Below are positions 55,996 through 64,000 of a stretch of 64,000 nt of DNA, piece by piece (the first letter of the stretch is position 1; every line of letters starts with the position of its first letter). The position numbers were made by a program, and so were the translations under genes. This stretch comes from Alviniconcha marisindica. Taxonomy: Eukaryota > Mollusca > Gastropoda > Provannidae. The DNA lies in assembly GCA_018857735.1 (NCBI GenBank), contig JABMCL010000934.1, forward strand, positions 268,001 through 332,000. The letters run 5' to 3'. The notes below the pieces were generated by a model. The model saw only the letters and a list, made by a program, of their open reading frames with translations, did no database searches and was not told the origin of the DNA.

Positions 55996-57520
55996 GCTGT
56001 AGGTCAAGGAACAGACATTGGCAGGCAGGGGCAGAATCAAACTATACAGGTGAAGGAACAGACATTGGCAGGTAGGGGTAGAATCAAACTATACAGGTGA
56101 AGGAACAGACATTTGGGGAGAATCAAACTATACAGGTGAAAGGGACAGACATTGGCAGGAGGGGTAGAATCAAACTATACAGGTGAAGGAACAGACATTG
56201 GCAGGCAGGGGTAGAATCAAACTATACAGGTGAAGGAACAGACATTGGCAGGCAGGGGTAGAATCAAACTATATAGGTGAAGGAACAGACACTGGCAGGC
56301 AGGGGTAGAATCAAACTATATAGGTGAAGGAACAGACATTGGCAGGTAGGGGCAGAATCAAACTATATAGGTGAAGGAACAGACATTGGCAGGTAGGGGC
56401 AGAATCAAACTATATAGGTGAAGGAACAGACATTGGCAGGTAGAGGTAGAATCAAACTATATAGGTGAAGGAACAGACATTGGCAGGTAGGGGCAGAATC
56501 AAACTATATAGGTGAAGGAACAGACATTGGCAGGAAGAGGCAGAATCAAACTATATAGGTGAAGGAACAGACATTGGCAGGCAGTGGCAGAATCAAACTA
56601 TATAGGTGAAGGAACAGACATTGGCAGGAAGAGGCAGAATCAAACTATATAGGTGAAGGAACAGACATTGGCAGGCAGGGGTAGAATCAAACTATATAGG
56701 TGAAGAAACAGACATTGGCAGGTAGAGGCAGAATCAACTATATAGGTGAAGGAACAGACATTGGCAGGTAGAGGCAGAATCAAACTATATAGGTGAAGGA
56801 ACAGACACTGGCAGGAAGAGGCAGAATCAAACTAACTAGCTAACTTTGGCAGGTACAGGCAGAATCAAACTATACAGGTGAAGGAACAGACATTGGCAGG
56901 TAGAGGCAGAATCAAACTATATAGGTGAAGAAACGGACACTGGCAGGAAGAGGCAGAATCAAACTAACTAGCTAACTTCGGCAGGTACTGGCAGAATCAA
57001 ACTATACAGGTGAAGGAACAGACATTGGCAGGTAGAGACAGCATCAAACTATATAGGTGAAGAAACGGACACTGGCAGGAAGAGGCAGAATCAAACTAAC
57101 TAGCTAACTTCGGCAGGTACTGGCAGAATCAAACTATACAGGTGAAGGAACAGACATTGGCAGGTAGAGACAGAATCAACTAACTAGCTAACTTCATCAG
57201 GTACAGGCAGAATCAAACTATATAGGTGAAGGAACAGACTTCGGCAGGTACAGGCAGAATCAAACTAACTAGCTAACTCTGGCAGGTACAGGCAGAATCA
57301 AACTAAGTAGCTAACTTTGGCAGGTATGGGCAGAATCAAACTAACTAGCTAACCGTCAGGTACAGGCAGAATCAAACTATACAGGTGAAGGAACAGACAT
57401 TGGCAGGTACAGGCAGAATCAAACTAACTAGCTAACTTTGGCAGGTACAGGCAGAATCAAACTAACTAGCTAACTTTGGCAGGTACAGGCAGAATCAAAC
57501 TAACTAGCTAGGCACAAACA
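55996..57520 (-). repeat. minisatellite of about 46 bp with acceptor-derived units, in the last huntingtin intron
   Basis: On the minus strand units read TGCCAATGTCTGTTCCTTCA CCTATATAGTTTGATTCTGC C. The real 3' splice site is TGTCTGTTCCTTGACCTACA G, the last copy of the array. Units thus carry a pyrimidine tract and a decayed AG (TATAG or GTATAG). From about 56830 a second unit type with CTAACTAGCTAACTTTGGCA alternates with the first. Confidence 0.95.
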
Positions 57521-57639
57521 TCTTAAGTCAGCCCCTAACACATCGCTGTAAAAAAATGTCGACAGGTACTGCCAGCCTACAAATGCTTTACTACCTTGTA
57601 ACAACTTGATGGGACATTAAAATCCAATAACCAACTAAC

Positions 57640-58900
57640 CTTATAAGGATGTAAGCAATGGGCACTGCATAATGTACTCATCTCAATGCTGAAACATCTT
57701 ATCCCCCCCACCCCCCACCCACACACCACACATTAAGTTTGAGCATCTGTGTTGATGTGTCATAATGTACTCATCTCAATGCTGAAACATCATTATCCCC
57801 CCCCCCACCCACACACACTTAAGTTTGAGCATCTGTGTTGATGTGTCATAATGTACTCATCTCAATGCTGAACACATCATTATCCCCCCCCCCCCACCAC
57901 ACACACATTAAGTTTGAGCATCTGTGTTGATGTGTCATAATGTACTCATCTCAATGCTGAAACATCATTATCCCCCCCCCCCCCCCCCACACACACACAT
58001 TAAGTTTGAGCATCTGTGTTGATGTGTCATAATGTACTCATCTCAATGCTGAAACATCATTATCCCCCCCCCCCACACACACACATTAAGTTTGAGCATC
58101 TGTGTTGATGTGTCATAATGTACTCATCTCAATGCTGAAACATCATTACCCCCCCCCACCACACACACACATTAAGTTTGAGCATCTGTGTTGATGTGTC
58201 ATAATGTACTCATCTCAATGCTGAAACATCATTATCCCCCCCCCCCCCACCACACACACACACACATTAAGTTTGAGCATCTGTGTTGATGTGTCATAAT
58301 GTACTCATCTCAATGCTGAAACATCATTATCCCCCCCCCCCCCCCACACACACACACACATTAAGTTTGAGCATCTGTGTTGATGTGTCATAATGTACTC
58401 ATCTCAATGCTGAAACATCATTATCCCCCCCCCCACAATTAAGTTTAATCTTTTGATGTGTCATAATGTACTCATCCAATCTAAACATCATATCCCCCCC
58501 CCCCCCACACACACACACATTAAGTTTGAGCATCTGTGTTGATGTGTCATAATGTACTCATCTCAATGCTGAAACATCATTATCCCCCCCCCCCCCCCCA
58601 CACACACACACATTAAGTTTGAGCATCTGTGTTGATGTGTCATAATGTACTCATCTCAATGCTGAAACATCATTATCCCCCCCCCTACACACACACATTA
58701 AGTTTGAGCATCTGTGTTGATGTGTCATAATGTACTCATCTCAATGCTGAAACATCATTATCCCCCCCCCTACACACACACATTAAGTTTGAGCATCTGT
58801 GTTGATGTGTCATAATGTACTCATCTCAATGCTGAAACATCATTATCCCCCCCCCCCCCCTACACACACACATTAAGTTTGAGCATCTGTGTTGATGTGT
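57640..58900 (-). repeat. minisatellite of about 95 bp with C-run and AC-run in each unit, about 14 copies
   Basis: Units contain TTAAGTTTGAGCATCTGTGT, TGATGTGTCATAATGTACTC, ATCTCAATGCTGAAACATCA, then C(7-17) and (CA)n. In the huntingtin pre-mRNA these appear as repeated GU and G runs. One unit at 58435-58505 has lost many bases and may be an assembly error. Confidence 0.96.
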
Positions 58901-59160
58901 TATCAATTCAGTCGTCATACTGAATAGTTTAAAAATGAGTTGAAGTACATATTATTTAGTACAATGGGTTTTTTTGTGTTAATATATATATATATAAATT
59001 TAGTGGTTTCAGAGGAAACAGTGACAGATCTGAATAAGCATATGAAAGTGCAGAAGGAATGTGTGAATAAAATACAGTCTGTGGCATTTGCAATACAAGC
59101 TTTTGTTTATATAGTCAGAAAGGAGTCAGAGAGCGAATGCGGGTAAAGTTTGTATTGTGA
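58901..59160 (-). other. intron spacer
   Basis: A short TA microsatellite lies at about 58981-58996. No other feature is seen. Confidence 0.5.
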
Positions 59161-59164
59161 CAGG

Positions 59165-60412
59165 GACATCAGTGTGTGCAGAACCAGCATTATGTGCAGA
59201 ACCAGCAACGTGTGCAGAACTAGAAAAGTGTGCAGAACCAGCACATGGTGTGTGCATAACCAGCACTGTGTGCAGCACCAGCAGTGTGTTCAGAATCAGT
59301 GGTGTGTGCATAACCAGCAGTGTGTGCATAACCAGCATGCAATGTGTTCAGAACCAGTGGTGTGTGCATAACCAGCAATGTGTTCAGAACCAGTGGTGTG
59401 TGCATAACCAGCAGTGTGTGCATAACCAGCAATGTGTTCGGAACCAGTGGTGTGTGCATAACCAGCAGTGTGTGCATAACCAGCAATGTGTTCGGAACCA
59501 GTGGTGTGTGCATAACCAGCAATGTGTTCGGAACCAGTGGTGTGTGCATAACCAGCAGTGTGTGCATAACCAGCAATGTGTTCAGAACCAGTGGTGTGTG
59601 CATAACCAGCAGTGTGTGCATAACCAGCAATGTGTTCAGAACCAGTGGTGTGTGCATAACCAGCAGTGTGTGCATAACCAGCAATGTGTTCAGAACCAGT
59701 GGTGTGTGCATAACCAGCAGTGTGTGCATAACCAGCAATGTGTTCAGAACCAGTGGTGTGTGCATAACCAGCAGTGTGTGCATAACCAGCAATGTGTTCA
59801 GAACCAGTGGTGTGTGCATAACCAGCAGTGTGTTCAGAACCAGTGGTGTGTGCATAACCAGCAGTGTGTGCATAACCAGCAGTGTGTTCAGAACCAGTGG
59901 TGTGTGCATAACCAGCAGTGTGTGCATAACCAGCAATGTGTTCAGAACCAGTGGTGTGTGCATAACCAGCAATGTGTTCAGAACCAGTGGTGTGTGCATA
60001 ACCAGCAGTGTGTGCATAACCAGCAGTGTGTTCAGAACCAGTGGTGTGTGCATAACCAGCAATGTGTTCAGAACCAGTGGTGTGTGCATAACCAGCAGTG
60101 TGTTCAGAACCAGTGGTGTGTGCATAACAGCAGTGTGTGCATAACCAGCAATGTGTTCAGAACAGTGGTGTGTGCATAACCAGCAGTTGCAGCACACAGT
60201 GTTTCAGAACCAGTGGTGTGTGTATAACCAGCAGTGTGTGCATAACCAGCAATGTGTTCAGAACCAGTGGTGTGTGCATAACCAGCAGTGTGTGCATAAC
60301 CAGCAATGTGTTCAGAACCAGTGGTGTGCATAACCAGCAGTGTGTTCAGAACCAGCATTGTGTGCAGAACCAGCATTGTGTGCAGAACCAGCACTGTGTG
60401 CAGAACCAGCAG
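59165..60412 (-). repeat. minisatellite of 18-bp units in 36- and 54-bp blocks, about 65 units
   Basis: On the plus strand, GTGTGTGCATAACCAGCA alternates with GTGTGTTCAGAACCAGTG and AATGTGTTCAGAACCAGT types. On the minus strand the array begins six bases after the donor of exon 60418. Frames of up to 340 codons on both strands are spurious. Confidence 0.97.
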
Positions 60413-60417
60413 GATAC

Positions 60418-60578
60418 AGCGCTTTGAGCCAGACGTTGGTGGAGGCACTGATGAAGAAGCAAGTGAGGCTCCAGGTTGCCATGGCCACCGGGGCTCGCTG
60501 CGTGAAGTTGGAGAGGGACAGCATGACCCACTCCTGTACCAGGCTCTGCTGGGACTGCTGGTGGAGGTTGTTGAACAC
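60418..60578 (-). CDS. HTT: huntingtin, penultimate visible exon
   Basis: The exon reads [53 protein letters not shown]. The 20-residue stretch from WVMLSLSN to WSL is nearly identical to vertebrate huntingtin, and no insertion is needed. The acceptor is TGTGACCAG before GTGTTC and starts in phase 0. The donor is AAAGCGCT|GTATCC, leaving two bases that are completed by C55993. The donor is of modest strength and is followed within a few bases by a large minisatellite. Confidence 0.96.
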
Positions 60579-61160
60579 CTGGTCACAACACACCACGACA
60601 CCCCACTTTACAGCTACAATTCATCAATCACACAGCTTTCACCTGATCAAATCACATGGAAACACCTGATCCATCACACAGGTAATCCTGATCACATCAC
60701 ACACAAAACACGCGATGAATCACTCAGGTAATACCAGACCAGGTAACACAAATAACCCCGGATGGATCACACAGGATATCATCCTACCACCGGCAAGGAA
60801 GTTGCAGCCAACGTCCTTTCCATGTCGCACAGACAAGGCTGCCACCTTGACTCTCTTCCATGCTGCACTCCACTACTCTTAGCACTGTAACTTCATAGTC
60901 TTATCAACACTCCTTTCTGCTCTTCTGATAAAGTAGCTGAACAAGTCATTTGGCAGATTACATAAAACTATTTGAAAGATCTTCTAAAAGATGGAGGAGA
61001 ACATAATTGAATCTGATATAAATGGACAGGGAAAGAAACACGTAAATCAAGGAGGAGATGGGGGGTATGAACAAAAACAAGACAGCAGTGATAGAAGTCA
61101 CACCGATGCCGAGCTTTGGAGAGAACTTCTTCAAGACAGTGACAGTGATGGTGCCTTTTC
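60579..61160 (-). other. intron, mostly unique
   Basis: A few loose ATCACACAGGTAAT repeats lie near 60655-60780. No exon or element is recognised. Confidence 0.5.
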
Positions 61161-61164
61161 TTCT

Positions 61165-62191
61165 GATGTGTTAGCGATGAGGAGGGGGTACTTTACCTGG
61201 AATGTTACCTTAGTGATGAGGAGGGCTACTTTACCTGGAATGTTACCTTAGTGACGAGGAGGGGGTACTTTACCTGGAATGTTAGTGATGAGGAGGGGAT
61301 ACTTTACCTGGAATGTTCAGTTAGTGACGAAGAGGGGGTACTTTACCTGGAATGTTACCTTAGTGACGAGGAGGGGGTACTTTACCTGGAATGTTCAGTT
61401 AGTGACAAAGAGGGGGTCTACCTGGAATGTTACCTTAGTGATGAGGAGGGGGTACTTTACCTGGAATGTTCAGTTAGTGACAAAGAGGGGGTACTTTACC
61501 TGGAATGTTACCTTAGTGACGAGGAGGGGGTACTTTACCTGGAATGTTACCTTAGTGTCGAGGAGGGGGTACTTTACCCGGAATGTTACGTTAGTGATGA
61601 GGAGGGGGTACTTTACCTGGAATGTTCAGTTAGTGATGAAGAGGGGGTACTTTACCTGGAATGTAACATTCCTGATGAGGAGAGGGTACTTTACCTGGAA
61701 TGTTCAGTTAGTGACAAAGAGGGGGTACTTTACCTGGAATGTTACGTTAGTGATGAGGAGGGGGTACTTTACCTGGAATGTTCAGTTGGTGACAAAGAGG
61801 GGGTACTTTACTTGGAATGTTACGTTAGTGACAAAGAGGGGGTACTTTACCTGGAATGTTACCTTAGTGACGAGGTGGGGGTACTTTACCTGGAATGTTA
61901 CCTTAGTGACGAGGAGGGGGTACTTTACCTGGAATGTTACCTTAGTGACGAGGAGGGGGTACTTTACCTGGAATGTTACCTTAGTGACGAGGAGGGGGTA
62001 CTTTACCTGGAATGTTACCTTAGTGACGAGGAGGGGGTACTTTACTTGGAATATTATGTCAGTGACGAGGAGGGGGTACTTTACCTAGAATATTACATCA
62101 GTGATGAGGAGGGGGTACTTTACCTGGAATATTACGTTAGTGATGAGAAGGGGTATGGCTGCCACCATGGGGATGAGGTGGGAGTATGTTA
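61165..62191 (-). repeat. 42-bp minisatellite, about 24 copies, derived from the end of huntingtin exon 62193 and its donor
   Basis: On the minus strand, typical units read CTCGTCACTAAGGTAACATT CCAG|GTAAAGTACCCCCTC. The first copy next to the exon, CAGCCATACCCCTTCTCATC ACTAACGTAATATTCCAG|GTAAAGTAC, matches the coding end CAGCCATACCCCCAACTCAT CGCCAAGGTGGTATTCCAG|GTAACATAC. The array therefore amplifies the exon-intron junction. The long plus-strand frame (415 codons, repeating [13 protein letters not shown]) is antisense to it and spurious. Confidence 0.97.
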
Positions 62192-62192
62192 C

Positions 62193-62355
62193 CTGGAATA
62201 CCACCTTGGCGATGAGTTGGGGGTATGGCTGCTGGCTGGACAGGAACTCCCCGATCACTTTATTCATGATGTCTTGAGGTGGGAAGAAGTCAGCCAGAAA
62301 TGCTGGCAGCAGGCGTGTGATCACCCGTGCCTCGTAGGGGTACCCCTTCTTGATT
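62193..62355 (-). CDS. HTT: huntingtin exon with the [17 protein letters not shown] segment
   Basis: The exon reads [54 protein letters not shown] after the arginine codon shared with the preceding exon. The segment from FFPPQD to GEFLS is identical to vertebrate huntingtin. The acceptor is GTTGTGTTGTCAG and the donor is TTCCAG|GTAACA, ending in phase 0. The last 30-40 coding bases and the donor are the source of the adjacent 24-copy array. Confidence 0.97.
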
Positions 62356-62466
62356 CTGACAACACAACACTTGCATTTGTTTGCTGTGTACAGTCCAAAT
62401 CTCATTTTTTTTTTTGTTGTCTTGCACTGCAAAAGACCACCCATCATGTATCCAGTGATATAAGTT

Positions 62467-62845
62467 ATGAACATGTGCAAGAGAGTGGTTTTAGATGAGT
62501 TAGCTGTTTTAGTCAAAGATTTCATCGATCTGCTGCAGTGTGCTTACTGGAAAAACAGAGGCACTGAAGATGCAATCTCATTCACTCTAAGTAGTGTTCA
62601 CTCTCGCTGGGAAACCCTGGGCAATACAATCAGATTAATGTTCTTTGACTTTTCCAGTGCTTTTACTACCATACAACCAGACCTTATAGTACAAAAACTA
62701 AAAATGAACCTTTCTTTCTCTCTTGTTCACAGTTTTCTTGAACTATTTGACAAATCCACCTTAGTTTGTTTCTTTAAAGGGAACTAGGTCTGTTGCAGTG
62801 TGGACCAACATGGGAGCCCCACAGTACTTGCTCCGTTCTCTTCAC
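62467..62845 (+). pseudogene. LINE reverse transcriptase fragment, L2/CR1-like, antisense in a huntingtin intron
   Basis: The plus frame reads [20 protein letters not shown], then KNRGTEDAISFTL, RLMFFDFSSAFTTIQPDLIV, and after a frameshift MGAP and FTLYTAD. Such an order (GTEDA, DFSSAF, G-x-PQ, LYT) is typical of L2-type non-LTR reverse transcriptases. The catalytic FADD box and the rest are missing; the frame runs into a minisatellite made from its own sequence. There are stops and a frameshift, so it is inactive. Confidence 0.8.
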
Positions 62846-63052
62846 ATTGTACACTGCTGACCGCAGGCATTCTGACAGTTCATGCCCAATGTACACTGCT
62901 GACCGCAGGCATTCTGACAGTTCATGCCCAATGTACACTGCTGACCGCAGGCATTCTGACAGTTCATGCCCAATGTACACTGCTGACTGCAGGCATTCTG
63001 ACAGTTCATGCCCAATGTACACTGCTGACTGCAGGCATTCTGACAGGGTCAA
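62846..63052 (+). repeat. 42-bp minisatellite derived from reverse-transcriptase coding sequence, five copies
   Basis: Each unit encodes YTADRRHSDSSCPM, the segment that follows FTL in the LINE fragment. Units read ATTCTGACAGTTCATGCCCA ATGTACACTGCTGACCGCAG GC. The 42-bp length preserves the frame. Confidence 0.93.
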
Positions 63053-63064
63053 ACACTAACATGA

Positions 63065-63704
63065 CCAGGATGGCAGACTGAGGGAGTACTGACCCATCAC
63101 ATCAAACATGACCAGGATGACAGACTGAGGGAGTACTGACCCATCACATCAAACATGACCAAGGTGGCAGACTGAGGGAGTACTGACCCATCAAACATGA
63201 CCAGGAGGGAGTACTGACCCATCACATCAAACATGACCAAGATGGCAGACTGAGGGAGTACTGACCCATCAAACATGACCAGGAGGGAGTACTGACCCAT
63301 CACATCAAACATGACCAGGATGACAGACTGAGGGAGTACTGACCCATCAAACATGACCAGGAGGGAGTACTGACCCATCAAACATGACCAGAAGGGAGTA
63401 CTGTCCCATCAAACATGACCAGAAGGAGCACTGACCCATCAAACATGACCAGGAGGGAGTACTGACCCATCAAACATGACCAGGAGGGAGCACTGACCCA
63501 TCAAACATGACCAGGAGGGAGTACTGACCCATCAAACATGACCAGGAGGGAGTACTGACCCATCAAACATGACCAGGAGGGAGTACTGACCCATCAAACA
63601 TGACCAGGAGGGAGTACTGACCCATCAAACATGACCAGGAGGGAGCACTGACCCATCAAACACTGATATGACCAGGATGGCAGACTGAGGGAGACGGTAC
63701 TGAC
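63065..63704 (-). repeat. minisatellite of about 31-51 bp derived from the donor of huntingtin exon 63705
   Basis: On the minus strand units read CATGTTTGATGG|GTCAGTAC then TCCCTCCTGGT. Longer units add CAGTCTGCCATCCTGGT. The real junction is CTCTTTGACAG|GTCAGTAC CGTCTCCCTCAGTCTGCCAT. About 17-19 copies of the TTTGAYRG|GTCAGT context follow the authentic donor. Confidence 0.95.
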
Positions 63705-63840
63705 CTGTCAAAGAGCACGGTGACACGCTCCATGGCCAGGATGAGAGACTCTGGATCCTGGTATAGGACCTGAAAGCCACTTTCACCACCAAAGGCCGGC
63801 TCATCCCGTGGTCGTGGACTGTACTGGTCAAATGACTTCC
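63705..63840 (-). CDS. HTT: huntingtin, first visible exon
   Basis: The exon reads KSFDQYSPRPRDEPAFGGES, GFQVLYQDPESLILAMERVT, VLFD after a glycine codon completed across the intron. The end, AMERVTVLFDR, matches vertebrate huntingtin closely; the left part is a variable loop in the family. The acceptor is GATTGTTCAG before GGAAG (phase 1) and the donor is TTTGACAG|GTCAGT, leaving AG that is completed by A62355 to Arg. Upstream exons lie to the right of the window. Confidence 0.94.
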
Positions 63841-64000
63841 CTGAACAATCAACAGATACTGGATTTTTTAATACCCCATCAACTGTGTTAAAAAAAAAAG
63901 TTCTTAGATAAAAAAAATAAAAAAATCTGAAACAAGAATGATTGCTAGCATTCTCAAATAAGATCCAAACACATAATAGATTCAAAAGAACGCTTATTTA
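63841..64000 (-). other. intron of huntingtin at window edge
   Basis: AT-rich sequence with A-runs; no exon is recognised. Confidence 0.6.

Larger units (their letters stand above)
55786..63840 (-). other. HTT: huntingtin gene, 3' part, last four coding exons
   Basis: Four exons (63840-63705, 62355-62193, 60578-60418, 55993-55786) join in phase and give 221 residues that align almost without gaps with the C-terminal HEAT-repeat end of vertebrate huntingtin. Diagnostic identities include [37 protein letters not shown] and RMGKLE. Huntingtin is a large HEAT-repeat scaffold in vesicle transport, autophagy and transcription, bound by HAP40. The polyglutamine region lies at the other end of the protein, outside the window. 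Each intron holds one or more minisatellites, most of them carrying copies of the neighbouring splice site. Confidence 0.96.

Noticed and set aside
59157..60197. Frames of 340 and 325 codons on both strands
   Set aside because: They run through an array of 18-bp units that lacks stops in several frames. There is no start context, splice structure or family resemblance, and the right end overlaps the HTT exon.
61251..62498. 415-codon plus-strand open frame (repeating [13 protein letters not shown])
   Set aside because: It is antisense to the 42-bp huntingtin-derived minisatellite and the HTT exon at 62193-62355. The 42-bp unit has no stop in this frame, which explains the length.

Overview
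The window is animal nuclear DNA, most likely from a mollusc. Genes are split into many small exons with GT-AG introns, and the DNA between exons holds tRNA-derived SINEs, LINE and PIF/Harbinger fragments, MITE-like elements and, above all, minisatellite arrays. The mollusc assignment rests on the style of the SINEs and repeats and is inference; animal origin is certain from the genes.

Two genes can be reconstructed. On the plus strand, from the left edge to 27927, lies the C-terminal part of a multi-Tudor (TDRD-family) protein. Eight exons (294-434, 1327-1414, 4675-4863, 6431-8511, 9670-9783, 11465-11629, 15320-15529 and, less securely, 27863-27927) join in perfect reading phase to 1016 residues with one partial and three complete extended Tudor (eTud) units. 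Such proteins bind methylated PIWI proteins in germ granules. On the minus strand, from the right edge to 55786, lie the last four coding exons of huntingtin (HTT): 63840-63705, 62355-62193, 60578-60418 and 55993-55786 (221 residues). The two genes are tail to tail, with about 28 kb of repeat-filled DNA between them in which I recognise no further host gene.

Adding up my intervals, roughly half of the window is tandem repeat (units of about 14-100 bp, mostly 27-62 bp), nearly all intronic or intergenic; one 27-bp array is coding. Some arrays are higher-order (alternating variants). Long open frames through these arrays, up to 415 codons, are artefacts of unit lengths without stops.

The main result of the hunt is that many intronic arrays are built from the splice junctions themselves. 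In both genes the repeat unit repeatedly begins at, or carries a copy of, the last exon bases plus the 5' splice site (TDRD donors after 4863, 9783, 11629 and 15529; HTT donors after 63705, 62193 and the end of the last exon), or the 3' splice site (TDRD 4675 and 15320; HTT 55993). The clearest case is HTT 62193: the first array unit aligns with the coding end of the exon through its donor, and about 24 copies follow. This looks like a recurrent process that amplifies splice junctions, leaving dozens of decoy splice sites beside the real ones.

Mobile elements: two tRNA-headed SINEs, four copies of an unnamed dispersed repeat, two copies of a roughly 640-bp MITE-like element, a TIR element with a possible 5-bp target duplication, two foldback elements, a broken LINE on each strand, and a PIF/Harbinger remnant with transposase and Myb-like parts. 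The stretch 13.5-21 kb and parts of 22.4-23.6 kb look as if they may contain uncorrected assembly errors.
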